Positions 21,990-33,576 of a stretch of DNA of 64,000 nt are shown here, in pieces. The DNA comes from Sweltsa coloradensis. Taxonomy: Eukaryota > Arthropoda > Insecta > Plecoptera > Chloroperlidae. Each line of letters begins with the position of its first letter. Within the stretch, counting starts at the first letter, position 1. The notes beneath the pieces were generated by a model. The model was not told the origin of the DNA, did no database searches, and saw only the letters and a program-made list of their open reading frames with translations. Where the stretch lies: the NCBI GenBank assembly GCA_024449915.1, contig JAMZAV010003199.1, positions 1-64,000 on the forward strand, read 5' to 3'. The position numbers and the translations under genes were made by a program.

Positions 21990-23320
21990 AAATGATAAAC
22001 ACCATCAACAGACAACAGTTCGACCAACTTCACGTACTCGCACGTGCGGTTCAAAAAACTCACTGAGCTTCTGTGTACAATTTAATAACACAACGATAAA
22101 ACGACAAACGATGTTTTCAAGATCAGCAATCTTCGACATTCCACCCCGCAATGAGAATGTAACATTTAGACCAAACAAAACGCCGCGGGCCCGGCACAAA
22201 TGTAGTCCGTTAATGGAGTATTCTGTATGCCTTACCTAATATTTAAATTACAAATACTAATTTAACATGAATAATTTGCTGATAACATTTATTTGTGTTC
22301 CAAAGCACGCTGTAGATTGAAAATTTTGAAAGTTTGGATTTCGTGGAAGTAGCCCAGTTCGGCGACAGCGACTTCCGACATCTTTTGGGTCGGATAAAAA
22401 ACATTGCTTTGGTACGCCCAAACGTCGACAAATCGCCTAAATGTGGCAACCCTGTCTCCTCGTGTAGCCCACCACTGTCAACCACAGCTGTTATGGTTCG
22501 TGCATAAGCACCGTGTAGCATTCGCCCTCCTCCAACCTGGTCGCCCTGTCGCCGTGGTGGTGCGCGGGTGGCTCGCCCGGTCCTAGCTGTAGCACCTTGC
22601 TTCCTCGCGAGTGGTTTCGGTTATTTTTAAAAAAAGGGGTTCGGCTGATCTCCAGCGTTCGCTGTACGCGTCGCGAACGTTTACCCGGGTAACCTCTCCG
22701 CTGCTTCCCGTTGTTTACCAAACGCGTGGGACGGTCATTCCTCGATGACTGATTTTGATTTTTAATTATTACCCTAGGGGCCGGAGTCCTCTACTGGGTT
22801 CGATTCCTTGTCCCCGTTACCGAGTTTCATCTTTTTGGGGGGGGGGGGGGTTTCCTTCGCACCAGTTATGTTCACTATGTCCTCCGGCAAGTCGTGGCAC
22901 CAGTAATGCTAAGCCTAGCGGCTCACTGAAGTGGGCTATGTTAGAATTGGCTGATAACAGACAATCTTCTATATGGTTCGCGAGGGGAAACCGTTCAATT
23001 TTTATCAAGCGCTTGCAGTATGTCGCATATGGGACTGCTCCCGCTACGACTTCCCTTCCCTAGGTGGCTGCACAAGCGACTTTGTTCCATCGCCCCCCAG
23101 TATCAGCGTAGTGCAATACTTTCTTAAAATCGAGGGGAGGAAAATTGTCGAAATCATCTCTCAGACCCATTCAATCACTACTCCTCTCCACATATTATTA
23201 TTATTATTATTATTGATTATTATTATTATTATTATTATTATTATTTATTTGTTGTGCTACGAGTGAGCTCCGCGCAGTGCAAGGCTTTGGGGGGGGGGAT
23301 CATGTCGCTCAATAGGAACG
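21990..23320. other. No recognised gene; GC-rich patch, G run and (TTA)n array
   Basis: 22480-22740 is GC- and CpG-rich with short palindromes (GTTCGC..GCGAAC, ACCCGGGT). A run of about 15 G lies near 22837 and another of 9-10 G near 23289. 23196-23250 is an interrupted (ATT)n microsatellite of about 17 units. Short open frames here match no family known to me. Confidence 0.4.
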
Positions 23321-23329
23321 TGTGAGTCA

Positions 23330-24055
23330 TGTTCTAAAAACCTACCGCAGGACGGTGATTTTGTGCATTGTTCAGGGTGGTGATTCTCATGTTCATTCGA
23401 GTGCTCAGGTCCAAAAATCGACACACAAGGGACAATCGCAGGTCTTGAAGTTGCAGTGCGTTTGCCCTAAGTGTAGGGCGGAGACGGGAAGCTTGCTGAT
23501 AGTGCCCCCCCACGCCACCTGGAATCAGAAACGTTGTGGTGCCCTAGGAGGTGGAGAATCTAGTGAGACGTCACAGCATCAATCGAAAAAGGTACTTAGT
23601 GTGGTGTACGAGCCTTCGTGACGACTTAGAATAGTGGAAGAAAGAGCTGGGAGTCATTGCAGGTAATAACAGACGAACTAAATGAAAGTAGAAAAGTAAC
23701 CGTAGCCCTTACGCAGAGAATATCAAAACAGGATGAAATAATCGTAGAGCTAACTGCCATCTTTCACGATGAGCTAGACCGAAGAAATAGGTAACACAAA
23801 AAATAAAAACATTGAAATATCGAATTTGTTTAGAAGAAGAAACGTGAAAACCTAGAAGAGATCGTGGTCAAGCTAAGTGAGATTGTAGAGTGTTAATATT
23901 TACGTCACGGAAATGCGATTCGAATGTGGTCCACCGTGTAAAATCCAACGTAAGTACCCGCGAAAAGTAATTGTTCAGGGTTCAGCTTCTAGAAAGAAGA
24001 CGGGACGAAATCCCTCCGCCTGTCGTCGCAAGGTGTCGGTGAGGCATAAGGACCT
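23330..24055 (+). pseudogene. CR1-type LINE ORF1 remnant (coiled coil + RRM-like)
   Basis: First of three ordered pieces of one LINE. At 23644-23800 a frame reads ESLQVITDELNESRKVTVAL, QRISKQDEIIVEL and DELDRRNR, a heptad-type coiled coil ending like the 'sRRnnieI' segment of LINE ORF1 proteins; KNIEI follows after a frame change. At 23895-24045 pieces equivalent to 'aHRVkS..I IVqFsSRkkRd' suggest the start of the RRM-like domain. The upstream Cys-containing text (CVCPKCRAE near 23457) may be a remnant zinc-binding region. Frames are broken repeatedly. Confidence 0.5.
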
Positions 24056-25800
24056 GTTTCAGGAAGAAGGAGGAGGAGTCGGAAACCTTCCCATATATAT
24101 AAACGAACATTTATCACACACAGGTGAGGGACTCAACATATAAGAGCGATTTATTCTGAGCAAAGTGAAAGCAAAAGCCGGTTGACAGTTTTAAATTTGT
24201 CTGGTTTCAATACGTCGGGTCTATCTGCGTACCTGAAAGGAAGAAAAATCTACAGAAGTGGACTTAGTTAAAAACCCACGTGAATATTGATAAAATTAAA
24301 TTAGGTATAGGATAAATGGATTTGTGGAGTCCACCGTCTCCCTGAAACGGAAGTGTTGATCGTATTGCAACTGGATTCAGGTGTGTCAAGGGCTAACAAA
24401 ATAGTTCTTGTTAAAATATTAAGAATCGATTAAAAACATTGGGAATGAACTGAGTCGAGTACTCTGCTGGAGAAACAGTTAGAATAAAATTCATGTGTTA
24501 GCACTAAGTGAGGTAAATGTGAAAGAAATAATGTAAGTTCAATTTGAGTTGGGTCGGGTATGAAACGTTTGTTTACTTTAGAAACGAAAGACGAGGTGGG
24601 TAGGTTTCCTACATCTGTCACGTTCAGAACTCGATTGTATTTGAGAGGAGTAATGTGTTATTTAGTTATTTTTGAAGGCATAGCTGTTAACATATAGTTA
24701 CCAATAATGTCGGTTTTCACTATTGGTTGTTTACAACGACCTCACCAGTAATAACACCGAAGAAAGATTCATATCAGGAGATTGATAAACCTTGGACATG
24801 GAGATTAAAGACCACAAGTCAGCAATTATTCCATTGGTATGTCAACATTGTATTATTAAGCGATTGTGATGCATATTGTTACACACAGTATGAACACAGT
24901 CTATACCGCTAACACATGTTTTACCTGAGGTCGGAATCTCTGGGGCAACACGTGAGGAGATGGTAGAGGGCAGACGTATCAGAAGGGCGTGCATAGATCA
25001 CGTTTAATGTACGCGCGGTTAATCTTCAGATTAGGTCAGCTATCTTTACCTCAAAGGTAAATCGGCTCATTACATAATCATGACATCATTGAATTTAAAA
25101 AATCTTGCAATATGAAACTAAATCTGAGGGTAAGAATTATGCACAATTATTGATGAAATAAAACTTTTCTTCGTATTCTTAAAGATATAAATTGGGATAT
25201 CTTGCTTTCTGTCTAACAGGCTGTGAAACATTGTATAATTTCCGTTGTATTTAAATTTCAAAAAGTGCGTATTGAACGTCTAACGTGTATTAAAGAGCAA
25301 CGTATAGCAAAAGGGGGGTAATAAATCGTGGGATGACATAATAGTTATTAGATTATGATATCAAAACGAGACCGTTTTTTTTTTTCCATCAGTGGAAAAA
25401 GTGTCAAAAATATCAACCTTGCGAAAGGGGTTTAACAGGGCTGAGTAACAAACAACATTCGTAAAAATATCATGAATAAGACTATAAAAATAGCAAAACA
25501 GATTACTACCCGTAAGCTTTTGGAAAAAAAATAAAGGAAATATAAAAGATACTTGGCACCAACTATGAAATACCATTATAGGAAGAAAATATAAAGAGTC
25601 AGTATAGCAGTTATAAAAGTATTTAGCAAAAATGAGAGTCCCATTAATATGTAAACAAATTTTGCAAATATTTTTGCTAGAGAGGTTGAGTCAAAATCAT
25701 ATTCATAATTGTTGACGTGACTTGTGTTTAAAAGATGAATACAGTGAGAAAATAAGTTTAAATTTACCAGCAGAAGCACTCGGTATAGCATTCCTCCTAT
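24056..25800 (+). pseudogene. CR1-type LINE ORF2: endonuclease and linker remnant
   Basis: GGGV followed by PIYINEHLSHT (24075-24125) matches the 'GGGVaiYi...l' block of APE-type LINE endonucleases. VWFQYVGSICVP (24205-24240) fits the following strand that precedes 'YRPP'. Around 25480-25700, SFRKK..GNIKDTWHQL..TIIGRKYK and NESPINM..NFANIF resemble the linker between endonuclease and reverse transcriptase. The intervening AT-rich stretch 24260-25450 is too decayed to read. The endonuclease N-terminus appears deleted. Confidence 0.45.
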
Positions 25801-25959
25801 TTATAGCGGTCAAAGACAGTGCAAAGCAATCATCGTAGTCAATGATCCGGAAAAAAGATGCCGTTTTGATGGAATAGGGTTTAAAGACTTGGCAAAATAT
25901 AAAGAATCAGATCAGTCTCAGTTTGCTTGTGTTAATAATTTAGTCAATTTAAAGAGGGT

Positions 25960-26660
25960 GTGGTGCCAGATATGCTCAAGATATCAATTGTAAGGCTGTC
26001 TAAATAAAAAAGGAATCCATTATGATTATTCCAATTATCGCCCAATTGCCGTTGTTGTCATGTGACATCAATAAGATTATGGAAAATATGTGTCCCCCTG
26101 GCTGTATAATTGATTACTTAAACCAAATTTTACTATTATTACAAAAAACCAATTTGGTTTTCCGCAAGGGCCACCAGTCATCTGCCCCGAATTATTAAAT
26201 GGGGTTTTCAAATCTAGTAAATTCTAAATTAAGTGATAATTTGGCATGGGTATGCATGTTTATTTGATTTCCACGAAAGCATTTGGACACATCACCACAA
26301 TAAATTATTATTAGGCATTAAGAACAATGTCGGTGTGATGGTGTCCATTTTGCTGATGGTTCAGAATTATCGTAGAAAATAGAAAAAATAGTTGTAAAAA
26401 AATAGGTGAAGTGCCTTTCAGCAAACCGAGCTAAAATAAATAAAATTCAAGGGGTGCCGCAAGGGTCAATCCTAGGGCCATTGTTACTTTGGTTTATATG
26501 TTAATGCGATCGCGATTCTTAAAGAAGTTGTTTTGCATATTTTTTTTGCCAGGAGATGACTCAGCATTTTAGTTGCGATTCATAGAGGATTTTCATTGCT
26601 GAAATGTATTTTGCACGAGGGATTTTGAAATAATTTACTGAGATGGACTCATGATGATGT
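25960..26660 (+). pseudogene. CR1-type LINE reverse transcriptase core
   Basis: Ordered RT blocks in changing frames: NYRPIAVV (26035), QFGFRKGHQSSA (26150), DFHESIWTHHHNKLL equivalent to 'DFsKAFDTVdHnkLL' (26265; first catalytic Asp kept as D at the block start), GVPQGSILGPLL (26450) and a YADD-equivalent block (near 26548) reading PGDDSAF. The order and spacing are those of non-LTR retrotransposon RT. Numerous stops and shifts show it is inactive or badly assembled. Confidence 0.75.
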
Positions 26661-27745
26661 TTGATTTTTAAGCTAAAAAAAAAAAAAACCAAAATAGTTC
26701 ACATTTCTACTCCTTTAAATCTTGAACACAATGTTGCTGTTAAGTCATTCACACTCATCGGTTACAGTGTTTGCATAATAACGTTATCAAAACTCACGTG
26801 AACATAAATTGCAACTGTGATCAAGTGGATTGAGTCGGTGTACAGTACGTGTATTTGGGAATCGAGTTTATCAGTGCTTTTCTTGGGTTACAAACTATTA
26901 GTAATTATGCAACAGGATTCGCAACCGTGCGCCGGCACACTTGTACCATTTAAAAATATCTCCCCATAGTTTACCGGGTTCGTATGGTTTTTATATCGCA
27001 AATGGTTGAGTCAATCATCAACTCGTAGCGCTGTTGGCCCTGGGGAAAATGCCTCTCATATGGTATATTAAAATCAAATAGAAGTTTTACAGAAAAATAT
27101 ATTAAAAACAATTCTACCCAATCATATAACAGATCATGTGTCCTCAAAACGAGTTATTCAAACCATATCTGATTTGATTCCGCGTAAATGTTATGTATAT
27201 ATATTAAGTTTAAACTCAATTTTATTATCATGATGCACACAACATTAAATTTGACCATTACCCATATATACAAGAGCGCAAAGCCCAAATGACTACAGAG
27301 TTTCCTTTGAACAGCAAATAATATGGTGAGCGATCTCTGCAGTTAGTGTGCCGCAGCCGTTTTAAATCTCTTGCCGAGGCCGAAATTAAAAGAATTGGAT
27401 AGGTTGGAGCCAAGTCAAGATAAGCGTTCAAGAGGTTCTTTTGTCCAATTTAATGTATAAATTTGTTACAATTCTTTTTCGTTTCCTTTTTTTTCCAAGA
27501 AGCTCTTTTTGTATGAGTAACTGTTCATTTTATTTTTGTGTGTTGTTATTTAAAATTTGAATTGTTTAATAAGTCTTTATATTTTAATATTTGTTACACT
27601 TATGTAGGAATGAGCCATGGAATCTGCATTCTGTATCTAGCATGTAAACTTAATTAGTATGTAATACTTGTCATAGAGAATAACCCACAGACAAGCTTAT
27701 CAAAGCTTTGTGGGCAATCGAATAAATTGTATTATTAATACTCTG
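26661..27745 (+). mobile_element. CR1-type LINE 3' region with terminal hairpin
   Basis: Continues the RT C-terminal part (near 27250-27380, 'IQERKAQMTT..R.RFKSLAEAE'-like text) into an AT-rich 3' UTR. 27684-27714 forms the hairpin CCCACA..AAGCTT..AAGCTTTGTGGG, followed by AATAAATTGTATTATTAATAC. A short hairpin just before an AATAAATTGTATT end is typical of CR1-group 3' ends. An A-rich run follows at 27770-27796. Confidence 0.55.
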
Positions 27746-28509
27746 TAAGAAAACTTTATTGCTAATACAAAAAAAAATAAAAAAAAAAAAAAAAATTATT
27801 AATTGATTATACTAATTATTATTATTTATTATTATTATTATTAATTATATTTAGTTATTTCACGTTTTATCTGCAACTGAAAGTGTAACACATCACAATT
27901 TATACAACTCGAACTCGATCTAAACAAATTTTATATTTAAAACTCAACAATTGTTTTCTGTTCTATTTATTTCATGAAATGGTAGTTCAAGTTTAGTTGT
28001 TTTTAGGTTTTTGGAGGTAAGTAAGTGTACGGTTGGGTTTTTGAGACGTTGGTGTTGATACTACTGAAGGCTTGAGAGTTGATTTTGGACGTCTGATTCT
28101 ATGTAACATCCAGAGTAACTTTTTTTAAATTTCACAGTAGTTAGGTGCTCTAACGCCGAAAGCGGGACGAATGGCAACCCTAGACTCTTGCAGTGCAATC
28201 GCCACACTTACTCTTCCTTCAGACTACAAACGCATAGCATGTTATTGCACGTTCTACGATATTAATATCATCGTTTACTTTCAAGTGTAGTGTGTGACGT
28301 GATTTACACTGTCCGTTTCTCATAGGTGAGTAGCTGCATAATGACACTAAAATCCATTAATTAGTCAATATCTGCGACAAGATAGTATCGTCACGATGAA
28401 CCTTACTGCACATATAGAAAATAACTCAAACCCGATTAATTACACACCTTAGAGCGTATGTTCTAATATCACCAATACGTATTACAAAACATCCAACACA
28501 CTTCACGTG
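27746..28509. other. AT-rich intergenic DNA with A run and ATT repeats
   Basis: Contains the A-rich run at 27770-27796, interrupted ATT repeats at 27797-27850 and otherwise unassigned sequence. Nothing gene-like is seen. Confidence 0.45.
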
Positions 28510-28860
28510 CAGCTTCGATATGACCTCCCGCCCCGCACCTTTTGACCCATACCTGCACTCACACAGCATAGCGGAGAGCCTCCCGGCTTTCCGCCCTCGC
28601 ACTCGCAGTCGGTCTGTTGTTCTTGTCACAGACGGACGTGTGTTTTGAGCTCCACTCTCCGTTCTGTTCTTGTTGGGCCTATATGGTACTTGTAGTTTGC
28701 TGAATGTGGTGTTTGATCATGTCTTGGCTGTTGTGTCCTCCCATCATTCTGTTTTGTGTATGTTCTCTTCTGGTGGTTTTCTGTTCTGTCGTGACTGAAA
28801 GGTTTTGTTCTCTCTTTATTCTGCCCTGCTTGTCAGTAGAGCTCTCGACATCTCTGTGTT
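28510..28860 (+). repeat. Dispersed repeat, probable LINE 5' UTR, copy 1
   Basis: Shares ordered blocks with 31225-31500: CGATATGACCTC..GCCCC..GCACCTTTTGAC, CTGTTGTTCTTGTC..CAG..CGGACGTG, TTGTGTTCTTGTT(C/G)GGCCTA, TTCTGTC..GACTGA..GGTTTTGTTC and TGTCAGTAG. It is GC-richer than its surroundings and lies directly before a PHD-like coding fragment, suggesting the 5' region of a LINE. Confidence 0.6.
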
Positions 28861-28889
28861 GTGCTTCGTCTGTCTGTCCCTCCGTACAG

Positions 28890-29010
28890 CCCGAGGGGTT
28901 GATGCTAGGAAAGTGTAATTATGTTCAGTGTGGGATGAAAACCTCGAAACACAAAGAGGTTGCCATGTTCATGTGCTATTTGTGTCTTTTGTGTAGGGGC
29001 TGCAAATAAC
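28890..29010 (+). pseudogene. PHD/zinc-binding N-terminal fragment of a LINE ORF
   Basis: The frame around 28900-29008 reads GLMLGKCNYVQCGMKTSKHK and then EVAMFMCYLCLLCRGCK before a stop. The C-x3-C ... C-x2-C-x2-C-x2-C spacing with GK(C)..C.K.TSKHKE resembles the PHD-like finger at the start of some LINE ORFs. It follows a probable LINE 5' UTR repeat. It ends after about 40 residues, so only this domain is present. Confidence 0.4.
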
Positions 29011-29184
29011 TCTTTGTTGATACGCCATTAAAGTTATCTAATGTTTGAAAATAACTATTTAGGTTCATTGAAGTCTAATGTTTGTGTTTTCTTTGTAGCT
29101 TTTATTATGGTTGTGCTGCTTGTCAGTAGGGTAGTAGATTAACTTTCTATTATTTGTTGCCCTTAAACACCGAAATGTAAATGT

Positions 29185-29548
29185 AATGGGCCATCAAATT
29201 CCAACTCGAAACCATCCGTGGTTTTGGCCCGTGATTAGGGGATTTTTTTCTCCCTGAAACTAATGGCAAAGCTCTGGGTCGTCGTCGGGGAACTTTCCCC
29301 TTCCCTTTGACTACCTCTCCCGACGGGGGACGACAAAGACAAACACGGACAGATGATGACACAGACGGAGACGACCAAACGACGTGGGGGAAACCCCTGC
29401 CCCCCATATGCTTGTGGCTGGTTCTGACCAGCACAGGCCTGCCACCCCTATCCCCCGCCCCGGGCATCCCTTACGTCCCTCTCTTCGTCTCGATTAGCCA
29501 GTTGCATAAATATGAGACGTAAAGCAATATCCAAACAATCTACTTTGA
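29185..29548 (+). mobile_element. SINE-A copy 2 (near full length)
   Basis: Complete from GGGCCATCAAATTCCAACTC to the tail ATGAGACGTAAAGCAATATCC. Visible hairpins: GGGCCA../TGGCCC at the 5' end, GGGGA..CTCCC, and a long GTCGTCGTCGGGG/CCCCGACGG..GACGAC-type stem in the middle. The 3' region has CGTCTC..GAGACG flanking TTGCATAAATAT. Head not recognised as tRNA, 7SL or 5S. Flanks contain GAAATGT on both sides, but the duplication is not clean. Confidence 0.8.
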
Positions 29549-29682
29549 AATGTTCCAATTTTCTGATGAAAAACTGCACTTCCTACCTCTCCTCTCTTAT
29601 CGGTGACATATGCTGCCCTCTTTCAATTCAAATACACCTTAGTCTACCCTGCGAAAATCGTATCTCATAAAAGTATGAAAAA

Positions 29683-29803
29683 TACTTTCATCACATTGAA
29701 ACCAACATTGAATCACATGAAAACAAAATATTAGTTGTATTGGTGTGGATGCCACAGTCATACTCAACATGCACCCTCGCCTTTCCACCGACAAATTTTC
29801 GTG
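29683..29803 (+). repeat. Dispersed repeat, inverted partner of 55815-55927
   Basis: TACTTTCATCACATTGAAA..AATATTAGTTGTATTGGTGTGGATGCCAC..CACCCTCGCC is found in reverse complement 26 kb away. About 120 bp long; no other copy noticed. Unclassified. Confidence 0.7.
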
Positions 29804-29914
29804 TTTTTTCGACCCTTACAAAAGTAGTCGGCGCATCTACAGTGGTCTCCGAAAACATGCCGTGACCCATTTTTAATGTCTTGTCGCAAATTCCTCATAC
29901 TTTCACATACAACG

Positions 29915-30170
29915 GGAGAGCAACACTTCAATTTTAATCTCTTTCCACATACGCGTCTACAATGCAGAATTGTTTTGCAATTCTACAAAGCCTCCCTTTT
30001 TGCCCTTGGTAATATGGACTTTTAAATTTTTACTGAACACAGACTCTTTAGTTCACTTGACTAGAGACTATTTGCTAAATTCCACTAAAACCCATTAATT
30101 AGTAAAATACCCCCTCATATTGACAAACTTGCCAAAAAACAAAAAATCAATAGTTTTATGTTAGTTTAAA
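29915..30170 (+). pseudogene. RNase H LINE fragment, copy 2
   Basis: Matches the RNase H region of the copies at 18.2 and 41.9 kb: 'aacttcaatttaaactc..tacagcgtctacaatgcag' then 'aattctacaaagcctcc' and 'gactctttagttca..agaggctatttgc'. The catalytic DG block and the tail are both missing. Not translatable without many corrections. Confidence 0.6.
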
Positions 30171-30403
30171 AAAGATGTAGGTACTGTATTGGTATTATGT
30201 TTACCGGTTATGGCATCCATTTTCTTTTTATCCAGGGGGGCTTAGCATCCTCGGTAGCGTTGTGGGGGGTTTGTCTCCCCGTCACGGAACTTGCCATTAA
30301 TACCGGATACCCATAATCCAATATCTTATCGCATCTCATCTTTAATAGAATGTCTGTTCCGTCCAGACTGAAAGATTTTTGTTGCCTACTCGGAAAGATA
30401 ATA

Positions 30404-30542
30404 TAGATAGATAGATAGATAGTTTTTTGATTTTGCCATAGATAAAAACATAATACATGTTTGAGATCTCTGTTTTTCCCTCTTGGGGTTGGATGGAAGA
30501 TAAAGCCTAACTGGCTTTAATCCCCGCCTAAATAAAGACGAT

Positions 30543-30543
<1 letters not shown>
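30404..30543 (+). mobile_element. (GATA)n and LINE/SINE 3' tail with small hairpin
   Basis: 30404-30422 is a short (GATA)n tract. 30480-30543 reads like a retroelement 3' end: AAGCC-TAACT-GGCTT hairpin, then CCCCGCCTAAATAAAGACGATT, running directly into the (ATCT)n tract. The parent family is not identified. Confidence 0.45.
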
Positions 30544-30638
<95 letters not shown>

Positions 30639-30639
30639 T
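30543..30639. repeat. (ATCT)n microsatellite, ~24 units
   Basis: Uninterrupted tetranucleotide array of about 96 bp. It probably grew from the tail of the retroelement ending at 30542. Together with the (GATA)n tract 120 bp upstream it could form a large hairpin. Confidence 0.95.
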
Positions 30640-30837
30640 CCGTCCGCACAGGTTGTGCAGTTTATGTTTGGTCAGTGTTAGCTTCTGTTCAGTGCGAGAT
30701 TAGAGGCTTGACACACTATAGTGGTGCTGGTTTCTGTGCTGTTTTTTGTTGTTGTGTTTTGGGGCTATTAAAAACCTCATATTTTTGCGAGTTCATGTCA
30801 ACTAACATACATACTATTCGCGATTCCCAAATAATTT

Positions 30838-31202
30838 CGGGCCATCAAAATTTCCCAAATCGCAACCTTCTCGTTGTTTGGCCCGTGATTAGGGAGTTTT
30901 TCTCCCTGAAACTAATGGCGAGCTCTGGGTCGTCGTCGGGGAAAATTTTTCCCCTTCCCTTTCACTACCTCCCCCGACGGCCGTGACAAAGACAACACAG
31001 ACGGATGATGACACAGACGCAGACGACCACGGACGTGGGGGGAAACCCCTGCCCTCCCTATACGCTTGTGGCTGGGTTCTGACCAGCACAGGCCTTTCCC
31101 ACCCTTGTCCCCCCGCGTCTTCCTTTTACGTCCCTCCCTTCGTCTCGATTAACCAAGTTTGCATAAATATGAGACGTTAAGCAATATCCAATATCCAATC
31201 CT
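30838..31202 (+). mobile_element. SINE-A copy 3 (near full length)
   Basis: Begins GGGCCATCAAAATTTCCCAA and ends ATGAGACGTTAAGCAATATCC. All SINE-A blocks are present. ATAATTTC precedes and AAAATTTC follows, a possible short target-site duplication. Confidence 0.8.
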
Positions 31203-31224
31203 GAAAATTTCAATGCATTTACCC

Positions 31225-31500
31225 TGCAACATCGATATGACCTCGCCGCCCCCGCACCTTTTGACTGCCATCTCATTCTACACGGGCTACAGTTAGCACA
31301 GTCGACTGTTGTTCTTGTCGCAGGCGGACGTGTTTTGCCTTCGCTCTTTGTTGTGTTCTTGTTCGGCCTACACAGTACGTGGCGTTGGCTTCTGTTCTGC
31401 TGATGTGGTTAGCTTAATGTCTGTTCTGTCCAGACTGATAGGTTTTGTTCATTGAATTTGTGTCCGTCTCTGTTGTATGCCTGTTTGCCTGTCAGTAGGA
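31225..31500 (+). repeat. Dispersed repeat, probable LINE 5' UTR, copy 2
   Basis: Second copy of the block at 28510-28860, starting about 25 bp after SINE-A copy 3. It ends near TGTCAGTAGGAAGTAG. No coding fragment follows. Confidence 0.6.
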
Positions 31501-31857
31501 AGTAGCTTACTTTCTGTGATTCGTTTTCCCTGTTTCGTCGACGTGCAATTCGGGTGCTCGGTCTCTGCGGCGTAATGTCGCGTATCTCAAGTCACCTGTG
31601 TCTGGATCCCAATTTTGGTTTGATAAAATCTCCGTGATTTAAAAAATATATATTTGGATAGGGGTTAATAATACCATTGTATTTAGCAGTACAGTAGTAG
31701 TACACTGTAGCCCCATGTTGCTACAGCCATCCCTCTTACGAGGAGAGATTTCGTGGTAGCTGAAGATAATACTGCTTTGTACATCTCGAGGCGTATCCAT
31801 ACATTATGGCCGATATCTATCTATGAACAAATATAGTATCAGAATGCATTAATTTCG

Positions 31858-32172
31858 ATGATCAAATTCCAACTCGCAATCTTCTCGTGGTTTGGCCCGT
31901 GATTAGGGGAGTTTTTCTCCCTGAAACTAATGGCGAGCTCTGGGTCGTCGTCGGGGACTTTCCCCTTCCCTTTGACTACCTCCCCGACGGCGACGACAAT
32001 GACAACAATGACGGATGATGACACAGACGAAGACGACCACGACGTGGGGGAACCCCTGCCCTCCCCATATGCTTGTGGCTGGTTCTGACCCGCGACTACC
32101 CTTACGTCCTTTCCTTCGTCTTGATTAGCCAACTTGCATAAATATAAGACGTAAAGCATATCCAATCATCAT
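31858..32172 (+). mobile_element. SINE-A copy 4 (small internal deletion)
   Basis: Begins ATCAAATTCCAACTCGCAA (first bases lost or diverged) and ends ATAAGACGTAAAGCATATCC. Relative to copy 2 it lacks about 40 bp after GGCTGGTTCTGACC, joining directly to CCTTACGTCC. Confidence 0.8.
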
Positions 32173-33576
32173 CAATAGTAATGGTGGTTGTGGTGGAGAG
32201 TTCTCAACTTTACTTCGTGGTCCCTTGTAGCCAGTGACGGAGTGGCTACTTAGTACACGGTAGCCCCATGTAGCTACATATCTTGTGTCTAATCTTGTGT
32301 TATATCTCGGGCTAGAAGTTTTGAACGAGATAAAATTTATGGTCAAAATGTTAGGCCTACATCTTGCTTTGGCATGAATCCTTTTGTTTTTTGTAACTGC
32401 AAGATCCAGTAATGTTTTACTTTCACACGTTATTCTTGTTGGCTGAGTAATTAGTTGGTGACTAGCAGCAGGGGGGGGGGGGGGGGGCATATCGGCGTGT
32501 GGCGAGAACGTCTGACACGAACGTATAAGGAATTGCTTCTAGCAGCTCAGGGCAATCTAGCTCGTCATACACAAGTTAATTCAGTTTCCTGCCTGCCACT
32601 GATATAAAGGTGGTGAAGCGTGCACCTTCGGGATACTTGTGTTCCATAAAATTTGGACGATATACACAACATATTATATTATTATATGAACAATCTCTAT
32701 GATATGACATTTTGTATGTAATCTATTTAAAATCCGGAAAATTCACAAGCAAACTAAATAATTAGGTAGTGTGAAATTCACTATCGTTTAAACTTTAAAC
32801 TTAAAACATCAACAATGTGGAACACAGCAGGAAACATAATATAGCTCTTGGCTTGATTGCACTCTCCTTCAACTTGATGTGTCTCTGCTCCTAGTATTTC
32901 CGCCGCTAAAACAGATCCTCACCTTCAACTTGCTGTGCCCTCTACCTTTGGAACTTCTTCCGCTAAAATCAGATACAGATAGGGAAGCGCTCGTCATATA
33001 AGTGTTGTGCTCAGTCTGTTTTTGTTATTAAGCTTGAGGGGTGGATGATTGGCAAGTGTAAGTTATGTTGTTACTGCTGTTACTTGTATTAGTAAATGTC
33101 TTTGGTTTGACAAAAAAAACACTGGCTACGACTGAAAAAGTAGTTGTGTTCCTAGGTTGTACTGACTTTTGGCTAGTTAGAAGGATGCCCCAAGCATAAA
33201 AAGCTTGTCAGCTCATCCATTTTACTCCCCCTCCATTCGAACGAGTTCCTACGCATCTAGTGGCACATCTAACCTCCACTTTTTGGCGCGCTTGAAGCTC
33301 ACGCGTTTTATCGCGAGCAATCCATTTAGCATTCATGTATCCCCGTTTATTTATTTTACATCTAGATCCTATTCACACACAACACAATAAACACAATAAT
33401 TTTGGTAACAAATTCAAAAGGGATAAAAAATGCAATTAATTAATGAATCAAATATAAAAGGAACAGTAAATCAGGGAGTAATTACACTTTTGCTGAAGAA
33501 ACCACCCAACGCAAATCTTCATTTTTGTGTTCAAATCTTGATAACAACATTGTAGGCCTACAAAAGATCTTGACTC
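32173..33576. other. No recognised gene; G18 run
   Basis: A run of about 18 G lies at 32469-32486, a candidate G-quadruplex or a stretched homopolymer. 32985-33065 resembles part of the 28.9-kb LINE 5' region (GAGGGGT..GATG..GGAAGTGTAA). Otherwise unassigned AT-rich DNA. Confidence 0.4.

Noticed and set aside
30404..30639. Functional cruciform made by (GATA)n and (ATCT)n
   Set aside because: The second array is more simply explained as an expanded retroelement tail, and the first tract is short.
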